From the NCBI RefSeq assembly GCF_021166585.1, contig NZ_JAJOZE010000007.1, forward strand, positions 90,381-154,380: a DNA stretch of 64,000 nucleotides, in the 5' to 3' direction. A program made the position numbers and the translations under genes. The notes below the pieces were generated by a model that had not been told where the DNA came from, did not search any database, and worked only from the letters and a program-made list of their open reading frames with translations. Shown here in pieces: positions 41,693 to 49,331 of the stretch. This DNA is from Metabacillus kandeliae. Its GTDB lineage: Bacteria > Bacillota > Bacilli > Bacillales > Bacillaceae. The first letter of the stretch is position 1. Every line of letters begins with the position of its first letter.

Positions 41693-43117
41693 TTGAAAGC
41701 TTATTCAAATTATGTAAATGGAGAATGGGTGAACGGTGAGGAAACATTGGATATCGAAAATCCAGCTACTCAGGAAGTGTTTGCTACAGTGCCGAAAGGC
41801 GGAAAAAAAGAGGCAAGAGCAGCAGCAGATGCTGCCCATGAAGCACTGGCAGGGTGGTCAGCTCTTACAGCATATGAAAGGGCGGATTACTTGGAAAAAT
41901 GGTATGCGCTGATCAAAGAAAACAGGGAAGAGATCGGCAAATTAATGACAAAGGAACAAGGAAAACCGATAAAAGAAGCCATCGGTGAAGTGGATTATGC
42001 CAACAGCTTCATTAAATGGTTTGCTGAAGAAGGAAAAAGAGTGTACGGGGAAACCATCCCTGCATCAGCGCAGAACAAGCGCTTATTTGTCATTAAACAG
42101 CCGGTTGGAGTCATTGCAGCGATTACTCCATGGAATTTTCCTGCTGCGATGATTACGCGTAAGGTGGGACCGGCGCTTGCAGCAGGCTGCACAGCTGTTG
42201 TGAAGCCTGCATCAGCGACACCGCTCACAGCTCTAAAGCTAGCTGAACTTGCGCATGAAGCAGGGATTCCAAAGGGAGTGCTGAATGTTGTAACAGGCTC
42301 CTCCAAAGAAATCAGCGAAGCATGGCTTGAAGATGACCGGGTGAGCAAGCTTTCCTTTACCGGCTCAACAGAAGTAGGGAAAACCTTGATGAAAGGTTCT
42401 GCAGATACAATGAAAAAGATTTCCCTTGAGCTTGGAGGCCATGCCCCTTTTATTGTCATGAATGATGCGAATCTTGATAAGGCAGCAGAAGCTATGGCTG
42501 CTTCCAAATTCAGAAACTCCGGACAAACGTGCATCTGTATGAATAGAGGATATGTTCACGAAGACATTTACGAAGAATTCCTCGAAAAATTTCAAAAAGC
42601 GGTTTCAAAGCTGAAAGTCGGAGATGGAATGGACGAAGGAACAACCATTGGACCGCTGATTGATCAGGATACACTCGAGAAGGTTAAAAATCACATTCAG
42701 GATGCAAAAGATAAAGGCGGCAAAGTAGTGGAAGGGACGCAAAACACACCGGGTTCAAAAGGATATTTCATAGAGCCGGTTATCATCAGCGAAGCCACAA
42801 ATGACATGCTGTGCATGAATGAAGAAACGTTTGGGCCTGTTGCGCCGCTCAAAAAAGTATCTTCCGCTGATGAGGCCATTAAAGAGGCCAACTCTTCTCC
42901 GTTCGGACTTGCAGCCTATGTATTTACTGAAAATATTTCCACTGGTATAAAAATTTCAGAAGGTTTAAAATTCGGAATCGTCGGACTTAATGACGGCCTC
43001 CCATCAACTGCCCAAGCGCCATTTGGCGGAATGAAAGAAAGCGGACTTGGCAGAGAAGGCGGCAAACAGGGAATTGAAGAATACCTTGAAGTGAAGTATA
43101 TCTCTCTGGGGCTATAA
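41693..43117 (+). CDS. gabD: Succinate-semialdehyde dehydrogenase (NAD(P)+)
   Basis: 474 residues, an aldehyde dehydrogenase. Cys280 (GQTCICMNR) is the nucleophile and Glu246 (LELGGHAP) the general base; WNFP (147-150) and FTGSTEVGK bind cofactor. The CICMNR context is typical of succinate-semialdehyde dehydrogenases. It oxidises succinate semialdehyde to succinate in GABA breakdown; no gabT is nearby. TTG start, GGGAGG 8 nt before it. A structured repeat begins 2 bp after the stop. A CACTA/TAGTG inverted repeat lies at 41633-41647. Confidence 0.88.
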   Translation: MKAYSNYVNGEWVNGEETLDIENPATQEVFATVPKGGKKEARAAADAAHEALAGWSALTAYERADYLEKWYALIKENREEIGKLMTKEQGKPIKEAIGEVDYANSFIKWFAEEGKRVYGETIPASAQNKRLFVIKQPVGVIAAITPWNFPAAMITRKVGPALAAGCTAVVKPASATPLTALKLAELAHEAGIPKGVLNVVTGSSKEISEAWLEDDRVSKLSFTGSTEVGKTLMKGSADTMKKISLELGGHAPFIVMNDANLDKAAEAMAASKFRNSGQTCICMNRGYVHEDIYEEFLEKFQKAVSKLKVGDGMDEGTTIGPLIDQDTLEKVKNHIQDAKDKGGKVVEGTQNTPGSKGYFIEPVIISEATNDMLCMNEETFGPVAPLKKVSSADEAIKEANSSPFGLAAYVFTENISTGIKISEGLKFGIVGLNDGLPSTAQAPFGGMKESGLGREGGKQGIEEYLEVKYISLGL

Positions 43118-43118
43118 G

Positions 43119-43256
43119 AAAAGCGGAAGCCGCTCGATCAGCCCCGACAAGCGCTGGAAGAAAAAACCGAAAAGTCGGGTTTTGACTTTTTGGTTTTTTC
43201 TGAAGTGACTCGAGGGGCTAGCGGCTGGAGCTGGACAATATAGAAAAGCGGAAGCG
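43119..43256. repeat. Structured repeat, hairpin variant 1
   Basis: Same head and tail as 23818. The hairpin is AAAAAACCGAAAAGTC/GACTTTTTGGTTTTTT; compared with 23818 several stem bases differ on both sides so that pairing is kept. It starts right after gabD, which has no other terminator, and ends with a partial new head AGAAAAGCGGAAGC. Confidence 0.8.
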
Positions 43257-43274
43257 CCTTGCTCAGCTCTAACA

Positions 43275-43326
43275 TGAAAAAAGCAGGAAGCAAATCCATA
43301 AAGGGCTTGCTTCCTGCTTTTTTTTC
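43275..43326. terminator. Terminator of the dha operon
   Basis: AAAAAGCAGGAAGCAA/TTGCTTCCTGCTTTTT, long stem with T runs on both strands, just after dhaM. Confidence 0.85.
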
Positions 43327-43327
43327 G

Positions 43328-43693
43328 TCAGGAAAATTCTTTCTGCAGTGCTTTTTCAATTTCCATAAGCGTGTGGTTTTGGCTGCTTTGAACTGCTGCC
43401 AAAAAGGAACCTTCAACAAGAGGCACATCAGCAAAGCGGATCGTGTGATTTCCGCTGTACATGTCAATGGCCATTTCAGCATTCATGACTGCAGATCCGA
43501 TGTCTGCCAGTACCAGCGCATCACTGTCTGATTGCGACAGCACCTGCTCAATTCTTGATGCATCTGTCCCGAGCTTGCCGTCAGGAAGCCCTGCTGCCGA
43601 ATATACTGGAACAGAGGGGGCCATTTCTTTTAACAGCTCTTTTAACCCTTCTGCAAGCTTTTCACTATGTGAAATAAGAATCAAATTAACCAT
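43328..43693 (-). CDS. dhaM: Dihydroxyacetone kinase phosphoryl donor subunit DhaM
   Basis: 121 residues, a PTS EIIA-mannose-like domain. The phosphorylatable His is in LILISHS near residue 9; LADIGSAVMNAEMA near 65 is typical of DhaM. It takes phosphate from HPr and passes it to DhaL-ADP. GGGGGTG lies 4 nt before ATG 43693, which overlaps the dhaL end. Third gene of the dhaKLM operon. Confidence 0.9.
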   Translation of the reverse strand: MVNLILISHSEKLAEGLKELLKEMAPSVPVYSAAGLPDGKLGTDASRIEQVLSQSDSDALVLADIGSAVMNAEMAIDMYSGNHTIRFADVPLVEGSFLAAVQSSQNHTLMEIEKALQKEFS

Positions 43694-44290
43694 GCAGCAC
43701 CCCCGCAATCTGCTTCAGCAAGATGGCGCTTGAAAGTGCTCCAGGGTCATGAAGGCCTTTCGTTGCTTCTCCAAAATAAGAGGCACGGCCTTTTGAAGCC
43801 TGCAGTTCTTTTGCTGCTTCAAGAGCTTCGTCAATCACTTTGTCAAGATTCTCTTTACCTGCCAAAGCATCTCCAAACGGCTCCCAAATGTCGATGATTG
43901 TTTTTTGGCCTTTTTCTGCCTTACCCCGCATTTTTATCCCTTCAACGGCTTCTTTAAAACCCTTTTGAAGATCTTCTTGCTCTACTTCCGATTTTCCGGC
44001 CCAGGCGGAAGCAAATTTGATAAAGGCTGTGCCAAATAAAGGACCTGAGGCGCCGCCCACAGATCCAATCAGGGCTTTGCCGGCAGCCTTGGAAAGAGCT
44101 CGCCGAGATCCTCCGTATTCTCCTGTGACTCCATTTCCTTTTTGACCGCTTGAAAACCTCGCGCCATATTGATGCCATGATCCCCGTCACCGATTTCTCT
44201 GTCCAGGTCAGTAAGTGCGTCTTTTTGGTTTTCTATTTCATCAGCTGCTGAAATGAGTGCCTGCTGCAATCCCGCTGCAGTCAATTTCAT
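43686..44290 (-). pseudogene. dhaL: Dihydroxyacetone kinase ADP-binding subunit DhaL, frameshifted
   Basis: The N-terminal part (from ATG 44290, with the Mg-binding DREIGDGDHG) runs to LGELF and then, in the same frame, to a stop after PRLPAKP. One base shifted, the sequence continues as KAAGKALIGSVGGASGPLFG and on to the normal C-terminus. One base is missing near 44091-44097 (the TTTCC on the minus strand). The 605-bp span is one short of 606. Either a real loss of DhaL or a sequencing error; the flanking dhaK and dhaM are intact. Its start overlaps the dhaK stop (ATGA). Confidence 0.85.
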
Positions 44291-45276
44291 ATTCCTTCCT
44301 CCATTTCGTGAAAACCAGCCGTGCTTGCCGGGGCTTTCAAATAGGTTAGAAGCTCTTCATCTACCGGCAGCAATGTAATGGAAAATCCGTGCATTTCCAA
44401 AGCTGTCATATAATTGCCTGCATAGCCTTTCTTTATTGTATAGCCTGCTTCCTTCAGATGCTCAGCTGCATACTTGTAAGCAATATACAGCTCTGAGAGC
44501 GGTGTGCCGCCCATTCCATTTACCATTAATGCCACTTCTTTTTGTGCTGTTTCAGGCAAAAGTTTTCCAAGCAGCTCTGCCGTAATGTCAGCAGCAGGTG
44601 CGACTGGCTTTCTTTCCAAACCTCTTTCGCCATGTATACCGATCCCGATCTCCATCTCCTGTTCCTTCAGTTCAAAGCCGGGCTTGCCGCTTTCAGGCAT
44701 ATAGCAGGGAGAAAGGGCCATTCCGATTGTCCTCACTCTGCTGATCACCTTTTCGGCTATCGCCTTTACTTCACTCAGGGGCTTTCCGGCAGCAGCTGCA
44801 GCTCCGGCAATTTTATGTACAAGAACGGTGCCGGCTACACCTCTTCTGTCCTCTGTTTTTTCAATCGAAACATCATCATTCACCACAGCCATTTCAACAT
44901 GTATGCCTTCCATTTCGGCCAATTCTTTTGCCATATCAAAGTTGATGACGTCTCCAGAATAATTTTTCACAATCAGCAGCACACCCTCACCGGAGTCTGC
45001 CGCTTTGATTCCTTCCAAGATTAAATCAGGGACAGGCGATGTAAAAACCTCCCCAAACACAGCTGCATCAAGCATTCCATCTCCAACATATCCTGCATGG
45101 GCCGGCTCGTGGCCGCTGCCTCCTCCAGATACAAGTCCCGCTTTTCCTTTCACAGGGCCATCGCTTCTTGTGATTACATTGCCTTCAAGCTTTTTCAGCC
45201 GGTCAGGAAAAGCCAGGGCCAATCCTTCTACCATGTCGCTGACATACCGGCTGCTTTCCTGCATGAGTTTGATCAT
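44287..45276 (-). CDS. dhaK: Dihydroxyacetone kinase subunit DhaK
   Basis: 329 residues. The substrate-binding His is in IGIHGERGLER (about His215); SGGGSGHEPAHAGYVG near 50 and NYSGDVINF near 107 are typical of DhaK. It binds dihydroxyacetone, which the intact complex would phosphorylate using PEP. GAGGAG lies 8 nt before ATG 45276; a GTG one codon earlier is possible. First gene of the operon. Confidence 0.92.
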   Translation of the reverse strand: MIKLMQESSRYVSDMVEGLALAFPDRLKKLEGNVITRSDGPVKGKAGLVSGGGSGHEPAHAGYVGDGMLDAAVFGEVFTSPVPDLILEGIKAADSGEGVLLIVKNYSGDVINFDMAKELAEMEGIHVEMAVVNDDVSIEKTEDRRGVAGTVLVHKIAGAAAAAGKPLSEVKAIAEKVISRVRTIGMALSPCYMPESGKPGFELKEQEMEIGIGIHGERGLERKPVAPAADITAELLGKLLPETAQKEVALMVNGMGGTPLSELYIAYKYAAEHLKEAGYTIKKGYAGNYMTALEMHGFSITLLPVDEELLTYLKAPASTAGFHEMEEGI

Positions 45277-45381
45277 CACTATCGCTCCTCTGCTTATAGA
45301 TGGAACCGTTTTCTCTACAAGTGTAACAAACAGGGGAGGGGAACGTACAATATTTGGCCATGCCTGTTGTAAAAAAAAGGG

Positions 45382-45420
45382 TTGCGATACCTATCTAATT
45401 AGATTAATATCTAATTAGAA
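45382..45420 (+). promoter_or_regulatory. Promoter and twin operators of arsR-DUF2087 gene
   Basis: -35 TTGCGA (45382-45387), 17 nt, -10 TAATAT (45405-45410). ATCTAATTAGAT (45393-45404) and ATCTAATTAGAA (45409-45420) overlap it, at 16-bp period. Confidence 0.75.
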
Positions 45421-45434
45421 GTGAGGGGAGTTAC

Positions 45435-46010
45435 ATGCAGTTAGACAGAATGGTGAATTTTCATAAAACACTTGGTGATCCAACCAGAATCAGAATACTT
45501 GCTCTTTTGAAAAACGGGCCGCTTCATGGACAGGCGATCGCTGGTAAACTCGGGTTAAAGCCGCCGACAATAACCCACCATATGGCAAAGCTCAGAGAAC
45601 TCGGGCTTATTCAGGAGCGAAGGGAAAAAAACACCATCTATTTTACGCTGAACGCAAAAAAGCTGGAATTCAGCGCTACCGCCATATTAAGGATGATAGC
45701 AGAAGAAGCTGGGGAGGAAACAGAAGTGAAAGGGAAAGAATACAGCCAGGTTGTACAAAATTTTATAACGCCTGACGGAAAGCTGAAGCAGATCCCTGCA
45801 CAGCGGAAGAAAAAAATAATGGTGATGACTCATATGGTCCAGGGGCTGAAACAGGGAGTTGTTTACGAAGAAAAAGAAATAAACGAATTTCTAAAGACTT
45901 TTCACGAAGATTTTGCCACACTTAGAAGAGAGCTCGTGATGAATCAGTTTATGTACCGGAAAAACAGCAAATATGAAATGAATCCGCCGGAAATGTGGGC
46001 AAAAGGCTAA
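45435..46010 (+). CDS. ArsR-type winged-helix regulator with DUF2087 domain
   Basis: 191 residues. Winged helix at about 5-75 (DPTRIRILALL, then GLKPPTITHHMAKLRELGL), followed by a DUF2087 domain (about 105-185, FITPDGKLKQIPAQRKKK and LRRELVMNQFMYR). GAGGGGAG precedes the ATG. The same ATCTAATTAGAT pairs stand before this gene and before the MFS gene, so it very likely represses both. No cysteine pair for metals is visible; the ligand is unknown. Confidence 0.85.
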   Translation: MQLDRMVNFHKTLGDPTRIRILALLKNGPLHGQAIAGKLGLKPPTITHHMAKLRELGLIQERREKNTIYFTLNAKKLEFSATAILRMIAEEAGEETEVKGKEYSQVVQNFITPDGKLKQIPAQRKKKIMVMTHMVQGLKQGVVYEEKEINEFLKTFHEDFATLRRELVMNQFMYRKNSKYEMNPPEMWAKG

Positions 46011-46036
46011 AAGCTGCGGTTATCCGCAGCTTTTCT
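46009..46036 (+). terminator. Terminator between regulator and MFS gene
   Basis: AAAAGCTGCGG-ttat-CCGCAGCTTTT. Confidence 0.75.
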
Positions 46037-46043
46037 TAAAAAT

Positions 46044-46071
46044 ATCTAATTAGATAATCATCTAATTAATG
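46044..46071 (+). promoter_or_regulatory. Twin operators before MFS gene
   Basis: ATCTAATTAGAT (46044-46055) and ATCTAATTAAT (46060-46070), again at 16-bp period, identical in design to those at 45393. Confidence 0.75.
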
Positions 46072-46085
46072 GGGTGCTGAAAACG

Positions 46086-47315
46086 GTGTATGCATTATTA
46101 AAGGAAGAAAAAAGGTATCAAAAGCTTTTTCTTGCAGGAATTGTGAATGGAATAGGTGACAGATTCAGCCAGGTTGCCATGCTGGGGCTTATTTTAACTA
46201 TGACAGGATCCGGTTTCGCAGCTGGATTGGCACTCGCTGTCAGGCTGATTCCTTTTTTGCTGTTTGGGCCTCTTGGCGGCTATCTTGCTGATAGATTATC
46301 TAAAAAGAAGATATTAGTTACAGCTGACCTGTCAAGAGTGATTTTTGCTGTTTCCTTTGCATTTGTTCATACAAAGGAAGACTTGTGGATAATATATACC
46401 AGTTCCTTTATGCTGGCGCTGGGCGAATGTTTTTACGCGCCTGCACGAAAGTCACTTATTTCCCTGTGTGTTAAAAAAGAAAATTTGGTTAGGGTTAACA
46501 GCCTTGAACAAGTTTCTTTAGGATTTGTCCTTATTATAGGGGCTTTTTTTGGAGGAGCTGTCAGCTATCTTTTGGGTGCTGAAATGAGTTTCTGGCTGAA
46601 TGGCCTTTCCTTCTTTTTGGCAGCCGGCATCCTCGCCTTTTTTCCAAATGATGTATTCAGCAGTGTCCCAGGGGAGGCAGCTGAAAAAAAGGGAAATTGG
46701 AGAGCTGCAGGCAAAATTCTTTTCTTTTCAGGCGGTGCTGGTGCTGTATTTCTCGGTGAAGCTTTGCTTCCTATTTTTAATGGAATAGATAACGTCCTGA
46801 TCAGTGTATATGCAGTGGAAGAATTCAAGCTTGGCGATCTTGGCGTCGGACTTTTTTATGGCTGCTTAGGGATTGGGCTTTGCATAAGCTTTGCGGTTTC
46901 AGGCAAAGTGAAAAAGCATTTTGTACCGGTTGGTTTTACGTCTCTAATTGCTGAAGGCTTGCTTCTGATCCTGCTTAGCTTTACGGCATCACCCGCAGCC
47001 GCTGCCATACTTTATGTTAGCCTTGCTTTCTTCTCAGGAGTAAGCAATGCCTGCTTTGACACAGTCATCATGAGATCCGTGCCAACTGAATGGCAGGGGA
47101 AAATATTCGGTGTGCTGCTTGCCCTTTCCAATAGTCTGATTGGAATTTCCATGCTTGCTGCCGGGGGACTGATTGAGGCATTCGGCAGCAGAACAATGGG
47201 ATTTGCAGGAGGCATGGGGTTTGCAGCATTAGGCTTTCTGCTTCTGCTTTCGCACGTTTTAATCAGCAATTTTGCAGTCAAAAGAAAAACGAAATCTTTG
47301 GATAAGAGCCTTTAA
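46086..47315 (+). CDS. MFS efflux transporter
   Basis: 409 residues, 12 membrane segments, with the MFS loop GPLGGYLADRLSKKK between segments 2 and 3. It resembles macrolide or drug efflux permeases of the MefA type. Operators of the ArsR-DUF2087 regulator lie directly upstream, so it should be induced by that regulator's ligand. I prefer GTG 46086 (GGGGTG 9 nt upstream); GTG 46074 has no good site. Substrate unknown. Confidence 0.83.
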   Translation: MYALLKEEKRYQKLFLAGIVNGIGDRFSQVAMLGLILTMTGSGFAAGLALAVRLIPFLLFGPLGGYLADRLSKKKILVTADLSRVIFAVSFAFVHTKEDLWIIYTSSFMLALGECFYAPARKSLISLCVKKENLVRVNSLEQVSLGFVLIIGAFFGGAVSYLLGAEMSFWLNGLSFFLAAGILAFFPNDVFSSVPGEAAEKKGNWRAAGKILFFSGGAGAVFLGEALLPIFNGIDNVLISVYAVEEFKLGDLGVGLFYGCLGIGLCISFAVSGKVKKHFVPVGFTSLIAEGLLLILLSFTASPAAAAILYVSLAFFSGVSNACFDTVIMRSVPTEWQGKIFGVLLALSNSLIGISMLAAGGLIEAFGSRTMGFAGGMGFAALGFLLLLSHVLISNFAVKRKTKSLDKSL

Positions 47316-47363
47316 TAAGATAGGATAAGAAAATGTGCATCAGGAGAATAGGGAGTTGAAAAT

Positions 47364-48224
47364 GTGGAAAATGACAGGCATACGATTTTTGTTTACGGTA
47401 CATTGAGACGGCATATGGCAAACGCGGCATTCCGAAAGAATGCTTCTGCCGCTGCAGAACAATGCTTTACCAGAGGCGTGCTTTATGACACTGGCGAAGG
47501 CTATCCGGTCCTTGTTCAGAGCGGTGAAGAAAGAGCTTATGGCGAACTGATAGAGGTATCAAGCAGGGAGCTGGAAGCTATTGATGAGCTGGAAGGATGC
47601 AGTGCAAAAAGAGAACACAATGATTACAGCAGAAAAATCTTGCAGGTTGAAACAGATACGGGTGAAGTGGAAGCAATGGCTTATGTATACGATGCCGGCC
47701 AGACACAAGGAATGAAGCGGGTCAGGCACAATGACTGGAAATGCCATCTTTATTTGCAAAAAAAAGAACTGCTTTATTTTGCATATGGTTCTTGTATGGA
47801 TGAAAAGAGATTTATCGAACATCAGGCCGATCACCATTTTAAAACTGTGATGGGCAGAGGCCTTGCAGAAGGGTATGACCTTGCTTTTACTAGGCGTGCG
47901 GCTGATGGCGGCAGGGCAGATATGATTGAAACAGGCGGTACTGTTGAGGGCAAAGTGTACAAAATTAAAAAAGAAGCACTGGAGTATTTGTTCGAACGGG
48001 AGGGCGTTTTAGGAAGTGTATACCGTCCTGCCTTCCTTGACATTGAAGTAAACGGAGAAAGAATCGAGGATGTGCTGACCTTTCTCGTTATTGATAAAGA
48101 AGAAGAGATTTCCCCTCCGCAGGGCTACTGGAATGAAATTATCTGTGGAGCAGAAGGATGCGTTAGCGAGGAATACCTCGAGAGGCTGATGAGTTTCCCT
48201 TTTCATAATGAGGAAAACAGCTAG
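47364..48224 (+). CDS. ykqA: YkqA-like double gamma-glutamylcyclotransferase-fold protein
   Basis: 286 residues with two GGCT-fold domains: the first starts with IFVYGTLRR (about 8-16), the second with LYFAYGSCMD (about 136-145). B. subtilis YkqA has the same two-domain plan. The fold can cyclise gamma-glutamyl amines; here the activity is untested. GTG start with GGGAG 8 nt before it. Same strand as the MFS gene, 48 bp apart, possibly co-transcribed. Confidence 0.8.
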   Translation: MENDRHTIFVYGTLRRHMANAAFRKNASAAAEQCFTRGVLYDTGEGYPVLVQSGEERAYGELIEVSSRELEAIDELEGCSAKREHNDYSRKILQVETDTGEVEAMAYVYDAGQTQGMKRVRHNDWKCHLYLQKKELLYFAYGSCMDEKRFIEHQADHHFKTVMGRGLAEGYDLAFTRRAADGGRADMIETGGTVEGKVYKIKKEALEYLFEREGVLGSVYRPAFLDIEVNGERIEDVLTFLVIDKEEEISPPQGYWNEIICGAEGCVSEEYLERLMSFPFHNEENS

Positions 48225-48233
48225 CAGCTTTCA

Positions 48234-48262
48234 TTGACAACATAAGGAAAGTAGTTTATAAG
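48234..48262 (+). promoter_or_regulatory. SigA-type promoter
   Basis: TTGACA (48234-48239), 17 nt, TATAAG (48257-48262), ahead of the regulator gene at 48304. GTTTATAA/TTATAAC at 48255-48273 is a possible operator. Confidence 0.65.
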
Positions 48263-48303
48263 TCTTTATAACAACTTTCTTTGTAATGAAATGGAGGCAG
48301 GCC

Positions 48304-49215
48304 GTGAGAGTTTTGCAATTAACGCTCGAGGAAGCATTGGAAGTAAGCAAAGCAGTAGGAAACCGGCAAAGAATGAAAATGCTTGAGCTATTAACAGACG
48401 GGCCGATGAATGTGAATGAATTTGCCGGAAAACTCGGTATTCCATTTTCAACAGCTGCAGCCAATATTAAAAAATTGGAGGAAGCAGGGCTGATCTCTAC
48501 AGAGGTTGTGCCTGGAAGAGGAAGCCAAAAAATAAGTTCCAAGCGCTATGACCGGATTATAATAGATTTAGAAAGCAAAACCAAAGAAACGGAAGAATTC
48601 ATCACAATCGAAATGGCGATTGGCGAGTATGTGAATTGTGAAGCAGAACCAACATGCGGGCTTGTTAGTGAAAAAAACATCATTAATGTTTTGGATGATC
48701 CAAGGGCTTTTTTTGAACCTGAACGAAAAAACGCCCAGCTGATCTGGTTTCGCAGCGGTTTTTTAGAATATCATTTTCCGAACAGAATTCCTTATGGCTC
48801 TGAAGCGGAAGAGATTAGTCTTAGCGCTGAATTATGTTCTGAAGCGCCTTATCACAAGCAGGACTGGCCGTCAGATATCACTTGCTGGATCAACGGAGTT
48901 GAAATCGGCACCTGGACATCCCCTTCAGATTTTGGAGGAGAACGTGGCTTTTTAACGCCATCCTGGTGGGAAGACCATAACACTCAATACGGCATGCTTA
49001 AGCAATGGAAAGTGAATGAAGCAGGAAGCTTTATTGACAGTACCCCTATTTCAAGCGTCAGTGTAAAGAACTTAAAGTTAAATGAAAAACCGTATATTTC
49101 TGTTCAATTCGGTGTGAAAAAGGATGCTGCAAAAGTTGGCGGGATGAATATTTTCGGTTCTAAATTCGGCAACTATGAACAGGATCTGCTCCTGAAAATA
49201 AAGCATAAATGCTAA
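48304..49215 (+). CDS. ArsR-like winged-helix regulator with large sensor domain
   Basis: 303 residues. DNA-binding domain at about 5-75 (NRQRMKMLELLTDG, then GIPFSTAAANIKKLEEAGL). The C-terminal part (about 110-300) is beta-rich with many Trp and looks like a jelly-roll ligand domain. GGAGG lies 6 nt before GTG 48304. It heads a block with an ABC sugar importer and a family 1 glycosidase, so a sugar is the probable ligand (inference). Confidence 0.78.
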   Translation: MRVLQLTLEEALEVSKAVGNRQRMKMLELLTDGPMNVNEFAGKLGIPFSTAAANIKKLEEAGLISTEVVPGRGSQKISSKRYDRIIIDLESKTKETEEFITIEMAIGEYVNCEAEPTCGLVSEKNIINVLDDPRAFFEPERKNAQLIWFRSGFLEYHFPNRIPYGSEAEEISLSAELCSEAPYHKQDWPSDITCWINGVEIGTWTSPSDFGGERGFLTPSWWEDHNTQYGMLKQWKVNEAGSFIDSTPISSVSVKNLKLNEKPYISVQFGVKKDAAKVGGMNIFGSKFGNYEQDLLLKIKHKC

Positions 49216-49244
49216 ACCCGGACCTAGTGTACGGGTTTTTTTAT
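49214..49244 (+). terminator. Regulator gene terminator
   Basis: AAACCCG-gacctagtgta-CGGGTTTTTTT. Confidence 0.75.
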
Positions 49245-49331
49245 TATATTAAAAGTTGAAATAATAAATAAATACGTGTAATAATGAAATTATCAAAATA
49301 GTGAAAACGCTTAAATTAGGAGGGAGATACA

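Noticed and set aside
41995..42534. 179-codon open frame antisense to gabD
   Set aside because: Low-complexity Ala/Ser-rich shadow of a well-supported gene, no start signals.
43686..44290. Programmed frameshift in dhaL
   Set aside because: No slippery heptamer or stimulatory structure is evident at the shift; a simple deletion or read error explains it better.
49300..49314. cre site before the GH1 operon
   Set aside because: AGTGAAAACGCTTAA lacks the conserved C near the 3' end, so it is only a weak candidate.
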